Source: Pseudomonadota bacterium
Lineage (GTDB): Bacteria; Pseudomonadota; Gammaproteobacteria; Burkholderiales; Burkholderiaceae_C
Direction of reading: 5' to 3'
Length of the DNA: 64,000 nucleotides
Assembly: GCA_020161775.1 (NCBI GenBank)
Contig: JAIUOW010000012.1
Location: forward strand, 62,001-126,000
The notes beneath the pieces were generated by a model. The model made no database searches. It was not told where the DNA came from and saw only the letters and a program-made list of their open reading frames with translations. Shown here piece after piece: positions 54,716-62,831 of this stretch; within the stretch, counting starts at the first letter, position 1, and every line of letters begins with the position of its first letter. The translations under genes and the position numbers were made by a program.

Positions 54716-54835
54716 CTTTGCTGGCAAACCCCCACGGCCTGATCACCATTGAGTGGGGGACTTCAGCGGTTACGGAGCAGGGGCTGATCTTCCCTTGACC
54801 CCTCTGGCCGCACAAATCTGGAATTCATTCGCTAA
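54716..54835 (+). other. rpsU 5' leader with two stems
   Basis: The 120-base leader contains CCCCCAC/GTGGGGG (54729-54735 and 54753-54759) and a second stem AGGGG/CCCCT (54779-54783 and 54799-54803). Translation starts only about 32 bases after the second stem. No recognised riboswitch motif was seen; autoregulation by S21 or general stability control are both possible. Confidence 0.4.
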
Positions 54836-55048
54836 ATGACCACCATCCGCGTTAAAGAAAACGAGCCGTTTGACGTCGCGCTGCGCCGCTTCAAGCGCAC
54901 CATTGAAAAGCTGGGTCTGCTGACCGACTTGCGCGCCCGCGAGTTCTATGAAAAGCCGACCGCCGAGCGCAAGCGCAAGAAGGCCGCCGCCGTCAAGCGC
55001 CACTACAAGCGCGTTCGCAGCATGCAGCTTCCGAAGAAGCTCTACTAA
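54836..55048 (+). CDS. rpsU: 30S ribosomal protein S21
   Basis: A 70-residue basic ribosomal protein involved in initiation at Shine-Dalgarno sites. The sequence [20 protein letters not shown] is standard and the C-terminal half is rich in Lys/Arg ([15 protein letters not shown]). It has its own promoter and terminator. The next gene codes for a GatB/YqeY protein, the usual neighbour of rpsU. Confidence 0.97.
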
Positions 55049-55070
55049 GAACACTGCCCTCGCGGCAACC

Positions 55071-55106
55071 AAAAAGCCTGCCTGGGGACGCTCAAGCAGG
55101 CTTTTT
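55071..55106 (+). terminator. Intrinsic terminator of rpsU
   Basis: AAAAAGCCTGC (55071-55081) and GCAGGCTTTTT (55096-55106) form an 11-base stem with a 14-base loop and a run of six T, 22 bases after the stop of rpsU. The stem is symmetric, with A and T runs on its two sides. Confidence 0.9.
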
Positions 55107-55130
55107 TCATTCCCGATCACTGGAGACCCC

Positions 55131-55592
55131 ATGAGCCTCAAAGACCAGATCACCGACGACATGAAGGCTGCCATGCGCGCCAAGGACAGCGAACGCCTGG
55201 GCACCATCCGCCTGCTGACGGCGGCCATGAAGCAAAAGGAAGTGGACGAGCGCATCGAGCTGGACGACGCCGCCGTGATCGCCATCGTGGACAAGATGCT
55301 CAAGCAGCGCAAGGACAGCATCGACGCCTTCGAGAAGGCCGGCCGCCAGGACCTGGCCGACAAGGAAATCGCCGAGGTGAAGGTGCTGCAGGTTTACCTG
55401 CCCGCGCGCCTGTCGGCTGACGAGGTGGCCGCCGAAGTGAAGGCCATCGTGGCCGAACTCGGCGCAGAACTGGGTCGCAGTGCGGGCCCCGGCGACATGG
55501 GCAAAGTCATGGGCGCCGTCAAAGCCAAGCTGGCCGGCAAGGCCGACATGGGCCAGGTCTCTGCCGCAGTCAAGGCAGCCCTCGCGGGCTGA
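55131..55592 (+). CDS. GatB/YqeY domain-containing protein
   Basis: A 153-residue soluble protein of the YqeY family, related to the tail domain of GatB (tRNA-dependent amidotransferase). The family core is MSLKDQITDDMKAAMRAKDS, then RLGTIRLLTAAMKQKEVDER and the C-terminal GDMGKVMGAVKAKLAGKADM. A role in tRNA or amidotransferase quality control is suspected but not proven. TGGAGA precedes the ATG at 55131, 25 bases after the rpsU terminator. Confidence 0.92.
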   Translation: MSLKDQITDDMKAAMRAKDSERLGTIRLLTAAMKQKEVDERIELDDAAVIAIVDKMLKQRKDSIDAFEKAGRQDLADKEIAEVKVLQVYLPARLSADEVAAEVKAIVAELGAELGRSAGPGDMGKVMGAVKAKLAGKADMGQVSAAVKAALAG

Positions 55593-55605
55593 TTCCAGTG
55601 CCGCC

Positions 55606-55679
55606 GCGGAACCGGCTATGCCGGGCCGCTGGTGGCGCCCCCTTGAGGGGGAGACGCCGAAGGCGGCTCGGGGGTGGGC
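55606..55679. repeat. GC-rich intergenic hairpin repeat, copy 3
   Basis: Starts GCGGAACCGGCTATGCCGGG, then CGCCCCCTTGAGGGGGAG, then CGCCGAAGGCG and CTCGGGGGTGGG. It fills the gap between two convergent genes, just as the copy at 13249 does. The shared start and the order of stems show that these copies are one family; the stem bases vary with compensating changes. Confidence 0.75.
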
Positions 55680-57056
55680 TCAGCTTCCAGCAACCTTCAT
55701 GCGGTTGACCAGGACCGAGCCCACGGTCTTGGCGCCGTAGTTGTAGGCGTCGGCGCCCACGGCTTCGATGCCCTTGAGCATGTCCTTGAGGTTGCCGGCG
55801 ATGGTGATCTCCTGCACCGGATAGGCAATGCGGCCGTTTTCCACCCAGAAGCCGCTGGCCCCGCGTGAATAATCGCCCGTCACGTAATTCACGCCCTGGC
55901 CCATCAGCTCGATCACGAACAGGCCCGTGCCCAGCTTTTGCAGCATGGCGTCCAGGTCATCGCCCGGGCGCGTCAGGCGCGAGCGCAGCACCAGGTTGTG
56001 CGAGCCACCGGCGTTGCCCGTGGTCTTCATGCCCAGCTTGCGGGCCGAGTAGGTGCTCAGGAAGTAGCCTTCCACGCGCCCCGCGTCCACCACCTTGCGC
56101 GAGCGGGTGCGCACGCCCTCTTCGTCAAACGGCGCGCTGCCCTTGCCGCGCAGCACGTGTGGGTCTTCGGTGATGTCGATGTGCTTCGGGAATACCGGTT
56201 TGCCCAGCGAATCGAGCAGGAATGTGCTCTTGCGGTACAGCGCCCCGCCGCTGACGGCCTGCACAAACCCGCCCAGCAGGCCGGCGGCCAGCGGCGATTC
56301 AAACAGCACCGGGCATTGCGTGGTGGCGATCTTGCGCGACTTCAGGCGGCTCAGGGCGCGCTCGGCGGCGTAGCGGCCCACGGCCTGCGCGCTGGCCAGC
56401 TCGCTCGCGCTGCGCATGGAGCTGTACCAGGCGTCGCGCTGCATGCCATCGCCGCGCCCGGCGATCGGCGCCACCGAAATGCTGTGCCGCGAGCTGGCAT
56501 AGCCACCACGGAAACCGCGTGTGTGCGCGCTGAAGAAATGGCTTTGCTGGGCCGATACGCCCGCGCCTTCGCTGTTGGTGATGCGCCGGTCGGTCTTCAG
56601 GGCGGCCTCTTCGCATTCCAGCGCCAGGCGGGCGGCCTCTTCGCTGGTCACGGCCCAGGGGTGGAACAGGTCCAGGTCGGGCTGGTCGGCAGCCTGGGCA
56701 ATGTCGGCCGCGTCAGGCAGGCCGGCCACCGGGTCTTCGGCGGTGAAGCGGGCAATGTCAAAGGCCGCCTGCACTGTCTGCTCAATGGCAGCGGGGGAAA
56801 AGTCCGACGTGCTGGCATTGCCCCGGCGGTGGCCCACGTACACCGTCACGCCCAGCGACTTGTCACGGTTGCGCTCCACGGTTTCCAGTTCGCCCTTGCG
56901 CACCGACACGCTCAGGCCGCAGCCCTCGGACGCTTCGGCCCCGGCGTCGGTAGCGCCCAGCTTTTTGGCATGGGCCAAGGCCTGGTCCACCAGGGTTTCA
57001 AACTGCGCGCGGGTGTAGGCAAAGCCACTGTCGGCTCGGGAAGCGGGTGTATTCAT
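55680..57056 (-). CDS. pmbA: Metalloprotease PmbA (TldE)
   Basis: A 458-residue protein of the TldD/PmbA family. With TldD it forms a protease known to trim microcin B17 and degrade the CcdA antitoxin. Marks are the GLSVSVRKGELETVERNRDK start region, VTVYVGHRRGNASTSDFSP and the C-terminal SGFWVENGRIAYPVQEITIA. The catalytic zinc site is in the TldD partner, not here. The ATG at 57056 (MNTPASRADSGFAYT) is chosen for family length. It is divergent from the DarP gene. Confidence 0.94.
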   Translation of the reverse strand: MNTPASRADSGFAYTRAQFETLVDQALAHAKKLGATDAGAEASEGCGLSVSVRKGELETVERNRDKSLGVTVYVGHRRGNASTSDFSPAAIEQTVQAAFDIARFTAEDPVAGLPDAADIAQAADQPDLDLFHPWAVTSEEAARLALECEEAALKTDRRITNSEGAGVSAQQSHFFSAHTRGFRGGYASSRHSISVAPIAGRGDGMQRDAWYSSMRSASELASAQAVGRYAAERALSRLKSRKIATTQCPVLFESPLAAGLLGGFVQAVSGGALYRKSTFLLDSLGKPVFPKHIDITEDPHVLRGKGSAPFDEEGVRTRSRKVVDAGRVEGYFLSTYSARKLGMKTTGNAGGSHNLVLRSRLTRPGDDLDAMLQKLGTGLFVIELMGQGVNYVTGDYSRGASGFWVENGRIAYPVQEITIAGNLKDMLKGIEAVGADAYNYGAKTVGSVLVNRMKVAGS

Positions 57057-57118
57057 AGCGACGGCTATGATACTTGCCGCTGTGCACCTGGCAGGCCACA
57101 CTCACACATACCCCCACC

Positions 57119-57739
57119 ATGTCACGCAAACCCAAAAAAGGCTATTTCGTCCGCGGGCAGTTCGTTGCCGAAGGCAGTGAACTTGACCTGGAGCTCAAGG
57201 CCGAGCTCAAGGGCACGACCGAAGCCAGCCGCACCGACCTCAAACGCGAGAGTACCGCGCTGCAAAAGCTCGGCGAAGCGCTGCTGACGCTGCGCGCCGA
57301 CCTGCTGGAGCGCCTGGCCCTGCCTGAAAAGCTCACCGACGCGCTGGCCGAGGCCCGGCGCATCACCAACTTCGAGGGCAAGCGCCGCCAGATGCAGTAT
57401 GTGGGCAAGCTCATGCGCGGGCTGGACGAAGCCACGCTGGACGCCGTGCGCGCCGCGCTGGACGAGCAGCAGCGCGGTTCGGCCCAGACCACGTTGGCGC
57501 TGCACCAGGCCGAGCAGTGGCGCGACCGCCTGATCGCGGACGACGACGCCATCGGTGAATGGCTCACGCTGTACCCCGGCACTGATTCGCAGCAACTGCG
57601 CGCGCTGGCCCGCCAGGCCCGCAAGGATGCCCAGCCCGACAAAACGTCCATCTCGCAAGGCCTGGCGCCGCGCCGTGGCCGCGCCTACCGCGAGATTTTC
57701 CAGCTGGTGCGCGAGCAGATGGAGGCCGGCGATGAATGA
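57119..57739 (+). CDS. darP: Ribosome biogenesis factor DarP (YjgA, DUF615)
   Basis: A 206-residue protein of the YjgA/DUF615 family, shown in E. coli to aid late 50S subunit assembly. It has an N-terminal KPKKGYFVRGQF, a central ITNFEGKRRQMQYVGKLMR, and the C-terminal YREIFQLVREQ. The ATG at 57119 (MSRKPKKGYF) is preferred over an upstream one. It overlaps mogA by 8 bases. Confidence 0.93.
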   Translation: MSRKPKKGYFVRGQFVAEGSELDLELKAELKGTTEASRTDLKRESTALQKLGEALLTLRADLLERLALPEKLTDALAEARRITNFEGKRRQMQYVGKLMRGLDEATLDAVRAALDEQQRGSAQTTLALHQAEQWRDRLIADDDAIGEWLTLYPGTDSQQLRALARQARKDAQPDKTSISQGLAPRRGRAYREIFQLVREQMEAGDE

Positions 57740-58346
57740 GCTGGACCCGGTGCGCATCGGCATCGTCTCCATCAGCGACCGTGCCGCAAGCGGCGTCTAT
57801 GAAGACAAGGGCCTGCCCGCGCTGCAGGGCTGGCTGACCAGCGCGCTGCGCAACCCCATCACATTCGACGCACGGCTGATCCCCGACGAACAGGCGCTCA
57901 TCAGCCAGACGCTGATCGGGCTGGTGGACGCGGGCTGCGCGCTGGTGCTGACCACCGGCGGCACCGGCCCGGCGCCGCGCGACGTGACGCCCGAAGCCAC
58001 GCTGGCCGTGGCCCACCGGGAAATGCCCGGCTTTGGCGAGCAGATGCGCCAGATCAGCCTGCGCTTCGTGCCCACGGCCATCCTGTCGCGCCAATGCGCC
58101 GTCATCCGTGACAAAAGCCTCATCATCAACCTGCCGGGCCAACCCAAGGCTATCCAGGAAACCCTGGAAGGGCTCAAATCGGCCGATGGGCAGACGCTGG
58201 CGGCCGGCATTTTTGCGGCCGTGCCGTATTGCATCGACCTGATCGGCGGGCCGTACATCGAAACCCGCGACGAGGTCTGCAAGGCGTTTCGCCCCAAATC
58301 CGCCATTCGCACCACCGGCACCATCCGGCCCCAGGAGCCCGCATGA
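57732..58346 (+). CDS. mogA: Molybdopterin adenylyltransferase
   Basis: A 204-residue MogA that activates molybdopterin with ATP before molybdate insertion. Marks are RIGIVSISDRAASGVYEDKG, the nucleotide loop LVLTTGGTGPAPRDVTPEA and INLPGQPKAIQETLEGL. Its product is needed for the Mo cofactor of NasA, encoded 6 kb upstream, though the two are not one operon. It overlaps darP by 8 bases and the next gene by 4 bases (ATGA). Confidence 0.93.
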   Translation: MNELDPVRIGIVSISDRAASGVYEDKGLPALQGWLTSALRNPITFDARLIPDEQALISQTLIGLVDAGCALVLTTGGTGPAPRDVTPEATLAVAHREMPGFGEQMRQISLRFVPTAILSRQCAVIRDKSLIINLPGQPKAIQETLEGLKSADGQTLAAGIFAAVPYCIDLIGGPYIETRDEVCKAFRPKSAIRTTGTIRPQEPA

Positions 58347-59755
58347 GATTCGCGCCAGCCGCCGCACTGCTGACCTTTTTTGCTGCCGCCGCGCTGGCGC
58401 AGGCCCCCGCCACCCCTGCTCCGGCTGCCGTCCCCGAACCCAGCCTGCCCTACACCGTCAAGCCGTCCGACAAGCTGATCCGCCTGTCGCGCGACCTGCT
58501 GGTCACGCCCGGCGCCTGGGGCGAGGTGGCGAAATTCAACCAGATGAAGGACCCCAACTTCATCAAGCCTGGCCAGCGGCTGAACATCCCGCTGCGGCTG
58601 CTGAAGTACCAGCCTGCGCAGGCCCGCGTGGTCAGCGTGGCCGGTGACGTGCGCCTGGGCGGCGCCGTAGCCACCGTGGGCATGACCGTGCCCGAAGGCG
58701 CGCGGCTTGCCACCGGCGCCAACAGCTCGGCCGTGGTGGAGCTGGGTGACGGCACCCAGGTCAAGCTGCTGCCGCAGACGCTGGCCGACGTGGTGAGCAA
58801 CCGCGACTACACCATGCGCGATGCCTCGGCCAGCGGCTCCACCACCTGGTTCTCGGGCCTGATCCGACTGACCCAGGGCGCGCTGGACACGCTGGCTGCC
58901 CGCATCGAGCGGCGCGCCACGCCGCTGCAGATTGAAACGCCCACCTCGCTGGTGGGCGTGCGCGGCACGCAGTTCCGCGTGGCCTATGAAGATCCGGCGA
59001 CACGCAATGCCCGCACCGAAGTCGTCGAGGGCCAGGTGCGCGCCGACAACCCGGCGCAGCAAAGCGGGGCCGACCTGCCCGGCGGCACCGGCGCGCTCAT
59101 CAACCCGGCCGAGCGCGAAGTGCGCGTGGTCAAGCTATTGCCCGCGCCGGACCTGTCGGCCCTGCCGGCCGAGCTGAACAAGCCCCAGGCGCTGCTGCCC
59201 ATGCCGGTGCTGGCGGGCGCCAGCGCCTTTCGCGTGCAGGTGGCCAGCGACGACCGGTTCGACCGCATCGTGCGCGACCTGAAAGTCACCACGGCCAGCG
59301 TGGACCTGGGCCAGCTGGACAACGCCAGCTGGTACACCCGGGTGCGCGGCATCGATGCCCAGGGCATCGAGGGCTTTGATTCGGTGAAGCTGGTGGCCAT
59401 CAAGGAGCCGGTGCGCTGGCGCCTGACCAGCTCCACCCTGAGCCTGCGCGACGGGCAGAACACGCTGGCGTGGACGGCGCTGCTGGACAACGGCCGCCCG
59501 CTGCCCACCCCGCGCTTCAGCCTGGAGCTGGCCAGCGACAGCGCGTTTGCCAATGTGCTGCAGCGCCTGGACGCCGCTGCGCCCAGCGTGCTGCTGGGTG
59601 CGCTCAAGCCCGGCATCTATTACCTGCGCCTGCGCCCGCTGCTGCCCGACGGCAAGACGCTGGACGCCGCCGAATACCGCATGGACCTGTCAGCCAACTG
59701 GGGGGAAACCGTGTTTGACAACAGTTTCCCGCTGGTGCCGCTGGCCGCCCGCTGA
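58343..59755 (+). CDS. Exported LysM and FecR-domain protein
   Basis: A 470-residue periplasmic protein. A signal peptide (MRFAPAAALLTFFAAAALA) is followed by a LysM-like segment (about 35-85: YTVKPSDKLIRLSRDLL, ending FIKPGQRLNIPL), suggesting peptidoglycan binding. A FecR domain lies at about 95-250 (VVSVAGDVRLGGAVATVG; ETPTSLVGVRGTQFRVAY). The C-terminal 200 residues look like two beta-sandwich repeats (AFRVQVASDDRFDRIVRDL; FSLELASDSAFANVLQRLD). No TonB receptor or sigma factor is nearby, so classical iron signalling is unlikely. It overlaps mogA by 4 bases. Confidence 0.85.
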   Translation: MRFAPAAALLTFFAAAALAQAPATPAPAAVPEPSLPYTVKPSDKLIRLSRDLLVTPGAWGEVAKFNQMKDPNFIKPGQRLNIPLRLLKYQPAQARVVSVAGDVRLGGAVATVGMTVPEGARLATGANSSAVVELGDGTQVKLLPQTLADVVSNRDYTMRDASASGSTTWFSGLIRLTQGALDTLAARIERRATPLQIETPTSLVGVRGTQFRVAYEDPATRNARTEVVEGQVRADNPAQQSGADLPGGTGALINPAEREVRVVKLLPAPDLSALPAELNKPQALLPMPVLAGASAFRVQVASDDRFDRIVRDLKVTTASVDLGQLDNASWYTRVRGIDAQGIEGFDSVKLVAIKEPVRWRLTSSTLSLRDGQNTLAWTALLDNGRPLPTPRFSLELASDSAFANVLQRLDAAAPSVLLGALKPGIYYLRLRPLLPDGKTLDAAEYRMDLSANWGETVFDNSFPLVPLAAR

Positions 59756-59787
59756 CCCCCTGACCGCCAGCACCCAGGAGCGCGCAC

Positions 59788-60366
59788 ATGGAATCCATCA
59801 TCACTGAAAAGCGCGCCTGGAGCCGCTCCGAGGTGGCCGAGCTGCTGATCTCGCGCACCGCGCTGACCGAGCTCAACCTGGAGGCCGCATTGCAGATCGT
59901 GCGCCTGCTCACGCCCCAGCGCATCAAGGCCGGCACCGTGCTCATCCATGAGGGCGTGACCAGCACCGGCTACATGGCGCTGGTGCTGCAGGGCGAGGCC
60001 GTGGTCGAAAACGAAATGAGCGGCCCGCTGCATGACTCCATGGTGCTCAGCATGCTGACCAGCGGCAGCCTCTTTGGCGAGCTGGGCGTGCTGGACGGCA
60101 AACCGCGCTCGGCCACCGTCACCGCCATCACCGACATGGACATCGCCGTGCTGGACCGCCCCGCCATGGCCCGCCTGATCGAAACCGTGCCTGCGGTGGC
60201 CTGCGCACTGATGGGCGCCATCATGGCCCGCGTGGCCGAGCGGCTGCGCGCCACCAATCTCAAGGTCAAGTCCCTGACGGCGCTGAACCTGTCGCTGCAG
60301 GACGAACTGGCCACGCTGCGCGCCGGCAAGCCGGCGGTGGACGTGGATATCGGCGGCCAGGCCTGA
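59788..60366 (+). CDS. Stand-alone cyclic nucleotide-binding domain protein, copy 1
   Basis: A 192-residue protein made of one Crp-type cyclic nucleotide-binding domain (about 30-140) and a C-terminal helix, without a DNA-binding domain. The phosphate-binding cassette keeps the key residues E98 and R107 (FGELGVLDGKPRSAT), so cAMP or cGMP binding is possible. The C-terminal end (LKVKSLTALNLSLQDELATL) may be a coiled coil. It is followed by a close paralogue, and 32 bases separate it from the FecR-type gene, so the three are probably an operon. Partner unknown. Confidence 0.85.
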   Translation: MESIITEKRAWSRSEVAELLISRTALTELNLEAALQIVRLLTPQRIKAGTVLIHEGVTSTGYMALVLQGEAVVENEMSGPLHDSMVLSMLTSGSLFGELGVLDGKPRSATVTAITDMDIAVLDRPAMARLIETVPAVACALMGAIMARVAERLRATNLKVKSLTALNLSLQDELATLRAGKPAVDVDIGGQA

Positions 60367-60389
60367 GCCAGACATCTGCGGGAGTTTGC

Positions 60390-60989
60390 ATGGAACCCTT
60401 CGTCACCGAAAAGCGCTCCTGGGACCGCAAGGACGTCGCCGCGCTGCTGGCGTCAAAGTCCGCGCTGGTCGAGCTGGATGCCGACACCGCGCTGGCCGTG
60501 GTGCGGCTCATGAGCCTGCACCGCTTCAAGGCGGGCGACGTGATCATCCAGGAAGGCGCCTCCAACACCAGCTTCCTGGTGCTGGTGCTGCGCGGCGAGG
60601 TGGTGGTGGAAAACGAGGGCCTGTCGCGGGCGGATTCCACCCTGCTGGGCGTGGTGGGACCGGGCAGCGTGCTGGGCGAAATGGGCCTGTTTGACGGCGA
60701 GCCGCGCTCGGCCACCTGCAAGGCCTCCACCGACGTGGACGCCGCGCTGCTGTCGCGCGACGCCCTGGCCGAGCTGTCACGCGCCAGCCCGCAGCAGGCC
60801 AACAAGCTGCTGGCCACCCTGCTGGCCCGCCTGACCGCGCGGCTGCGCACCATCACCAAGAAGCTGCGCCAGGCCGACCGCGTCAACCACACGCTGCAAA
60901 CGGAGCTGGGCCAGCTGAAGGCTGCTGCCGCCGCCAGCGCCGCACCCAAGGCCGCGCCGCCGCCCGACAGCGGCATGATCCGGCTGTAA
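60390..60989 (+). CDS. Stand-alone cyclic nucleotide-binding domain protein, copy 2
   Basis: A 199-residue paralogue of the preceding gene; both begin with TEKR-x-W and align over their full length. The cassette is LGEMGLFDGEPRSATC with E97 and R106 kept. A helical segment follows (ARLRTITKKLRQADRVNHTL), then an Ala/Pro tail. The pair arose by tandem duplication and is diverged enough to suggest distinct roles. It is tail-to-tail with cysE (16 bases). Confidence 0.85.
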   Translation: MEPFVTEKRSWDRKDVAALLASKSALVELDADTALAVVRLMSLHRFKAGDVIIQEGASNTSFLVLVLRGEVVVENEGLSRADSTLLGVVGPGSVLGEMGLFDGEPRSATCKASTDVDAALLSRDALAELSRASPQQANKLLATLLARLTARLRTITKKLRQADRVNHTLQTELGQLKAAAAASAAPKAAPPPDSGMIRL

Positions 60990-61005
60990 CGCAGTTTTCG
61001 CGGGC

Positions 61006-61788
61006 CTACTTGCCCACGAGCTGGTTCAGCTTCTCGGCCTCAAAGCATTCCTTGCGGGCCGCATCGTCGGGCACGCAGTCACCTGCCTCGCGCGAATCGC
61101 GCGCGGCCGACAGCTTTTCAATCGCCTGCCACAGCAGGGCAATCTGGTGCTCCTGGCCGGCCGCGTTGTCGATCAGGCCCTTCATGGCCTGGCTCAGCGG
61201 GTCGTCTTCCAGCGTGATGCCGTAGGCCTCGAACTTTTTCTCGTGCGTGGTCACGTCGGCGCTGGTGCCCTCCTTGGAAGGGATGATGCGCGCCGGAATG
61301 CCCACCGCCGTGGCGCCCGCGGGCACGGGCTTGATGACCACGGCATTGCTGCCGATCTTGGCGCCGTCGCCCACCACAAAGCCGCCCAGCACCTTGGCAC
61401 CGGCGCTGACCACCACGTTGCGGCCCAGCGTGGGATGGCGCTTTTCGCCCTTGTACAGCGAGGTGCCGCCCAGCGTCACGCCCTGGTAGATGGTGCAACC
61501 GTCGCCAATCTCGGCGGTCTCGCCCACCACCACGCCCATGGCGTGGTCAAAGAACACGCGCTCGCCGATCTTTGCGCCAGGGTGGATCTCGATGCCCGTG
61601 AGCCAGCGCGCCACATGCGAGATGAAACGGCCGGGCCACTTGAGGCCATTCGTCCAGCACCAGTGGGCGGGGCGGTGCAGCCAGATCGCATGCAGGCCCG
61701 GATAACAGGTCACCACCTCCCACGTGCTGCGCGCGGCAGGATCGCGGTCGAGGATGCACTGGATGTCGGAGCGGATGCGGGCAAGCAT
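61006..61788 (-). CDS. cysE: Serine O-acetyltransferase
   Basis: A 260-residue enzyme that makes O-acetylserine for cysteine synthesis. The left-handed beta-helix is clear, with LTGIEIHPGAKIGERVFFDH, MGVVVGETAEIGDGCTIYQG and TLGGTSLYKGEKRHPTLG. An N-terminal helical part (MLARIRSDIQCILDRDPAAR) matches the short CysE type. An extra C-terminal segment of about 80 residues is typical of the betaproteobacterial form. It starts 32 bases after trmJ. Confidence 0.95.
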   Translation of the reverse strand: MLARIRSDIQCILDRDPAARSTWEVVTCYPGLHAIWLHRPAHWCWTNGLKWPGRFISHVARWLTGIEIHPGAKIGERVFFDHAMGVVVGETAEIGDGCTIYQGVTLGGTSLYKGEKRHPTLGRNVVVSAGAKVLGGFVVGDGAKIGSNAVVIKPVPAGATAVGIPARIIPSKEGTSADVTTHEKKFEAYGITLEDDPLSQAMKGLIDNAAGQEHQIALLWQAIEKLSAARDSREAGDCVPDDAARKECFEAEKLNQLVGK

Positions 61789-61820
61789 GAGTTTGGGTTA
61801 TATCGTTCTGGCCGGACAGT

Positions 61821-62558
61821 CTATCGCTTGCCTCTGGCGGCTGCTTCGGCCATCGCCTTGGCAACACCACGAAGAATGTGGACTTCCTCCTGCGTGACCT
61901 GCGCGCGGTTGAAAAGCTGATTAAGGCGCGGCATGAGCTTCTTTGGCGCGGCCGGGTCCAGAAAGCCGATGTCCACCAGCGACCGCTCCCAGTGGTCCAG
62001 CAGGCCGGCCACGGCCTTGGCATCGGCAAACACCGGCTCCGCGGTAGACGGCTGCACGGCAAACCCGCCCAGCGCCATGCGCCATTCGTAGGCGATCACC
62101 TGGATTGCCGCGCCCAGATTCAGCGAGCCGAACGCCGGGTTGGTGGGAATGCTCAGGCAGGTATGGCAGCGGTACACATCGTCATTGGCCATGCCAAAAC
62201 GCTCGGAGCCGAACAGGAAAGCCACGCTGTGGCCCTGCGGTGCCAGCGCCGCGAAATGCTCACGCGGCGCCAGCGTGGGCGGACCGAAGTCGCGCGGCGT
62301 CATGGCGGTGGCGCACAGGTGCGTCACGCCGTCCAGCGCTTCATCCAGCGTGGCCACGATGCGCGCGTTGTGCAGCACATCCAGCGCCCCGCTGGCGCGC
62401 TGGATGGTTTCCTCCCGGCGCAACACGTTGTCCCAGCGCGGGGCCACCAGCACCAGGTCGTCAAAACCCATGACCTTCATGGCCCGCGCGGCGGCGCCCA
62501 CATTACCGGCATGGCTGGTGTTGATGAGGATGAAACGGGTGGAACCGCGGGGCTGCAT
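61821..62558 (-). CDS. trmJ: tRNA (cytidine/uridine-2'-O-)-methyltransferase TrmJ
   Basis: A 245-residue SPOUT methyltransferase that modifies position 32 of tRNAs. The knot motifs are [40 protein letters not shown] and [20 protein letters not shown]. The start is uncertain: ATG at 62558 ([14 protein letters not shown]) fits the family best. ATG at 62579 would add 7 residues, and longer frames would run into the repeat element at 62614-62737. It lies upstream of cysE on the same strand. Confidence 0.92.
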   Translation of the reverse strand: MQPRGSTRFILINTSHAGNVGAAARAMKVMGFDDLVLVAPRWDNVLRREETIQRASGALDVLHNARIVATLDEALDGVTHLCATAMTPRDFGPPTLAPREHFAALAPQGHSVAFLFGSERFGMANDDVYRCHTCLSIPTNPAFGSLNLGAAIQVIAYEWRMALGGFAVQPSTAEPVFADAKAVAGLLDHWERSLVDIGFLDPAAPKKLMPRLNQLFNRAQVTQEEVHILRGVAKAMAEAAARGKR

Positions 62559-62613
62559 GGGGGTGGATTGTCGCCCCATTGGCCACCCCATTCGTGCTGG
62601 GCCAGGTATTGCT

Positions 62614-62737
62614 CCCTCTCCCACTGGGAGAGGGCTGGGGTGAGGGCGCGCGTCGCGGCCAAGCTGGCGCCACTCAACCTTGGTTGGCGAGCGCGCCAGC
62701 TTTACCACAAAAGATGCCCTCTCCCAGCGGGAGAGGG
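62614..62737. repeat. Composite palindromic repeat between trmJ and suhB
   Basis: Two 21-base palindromes with CCCTCTCCC arms (62614-62634 and 62717-62737) flank a perfect 10-base inverted repeat (AAGCTGGCGC 62661-62670 and GCGCCAGCTT 62693-62702). The whole is about 124 bases. It has the same outer plan as the element in nrtB, though the inner inverted repeat was not found there. It fills most of the divergent gap and probably forms nested stem-loops. Confidence 0.75.
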
Positions 62738-62831
62738 AGCACTACGGACGTCCGCCGGGTTTCGTGGGAAAATATGGCCCATTCGCGCCCCCGCATCGCC
62801 GGAGCGGCCCCGCAGCTCTTCTGAACAATTC

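Noticed and set aside
60390-60989. Crp/Fnr transcription factor
   Set aside because: The C-terminal part after the nucleotide-binding domain has no helix-turn-helix; it is a short helical, Ala/Pro-rich tail.
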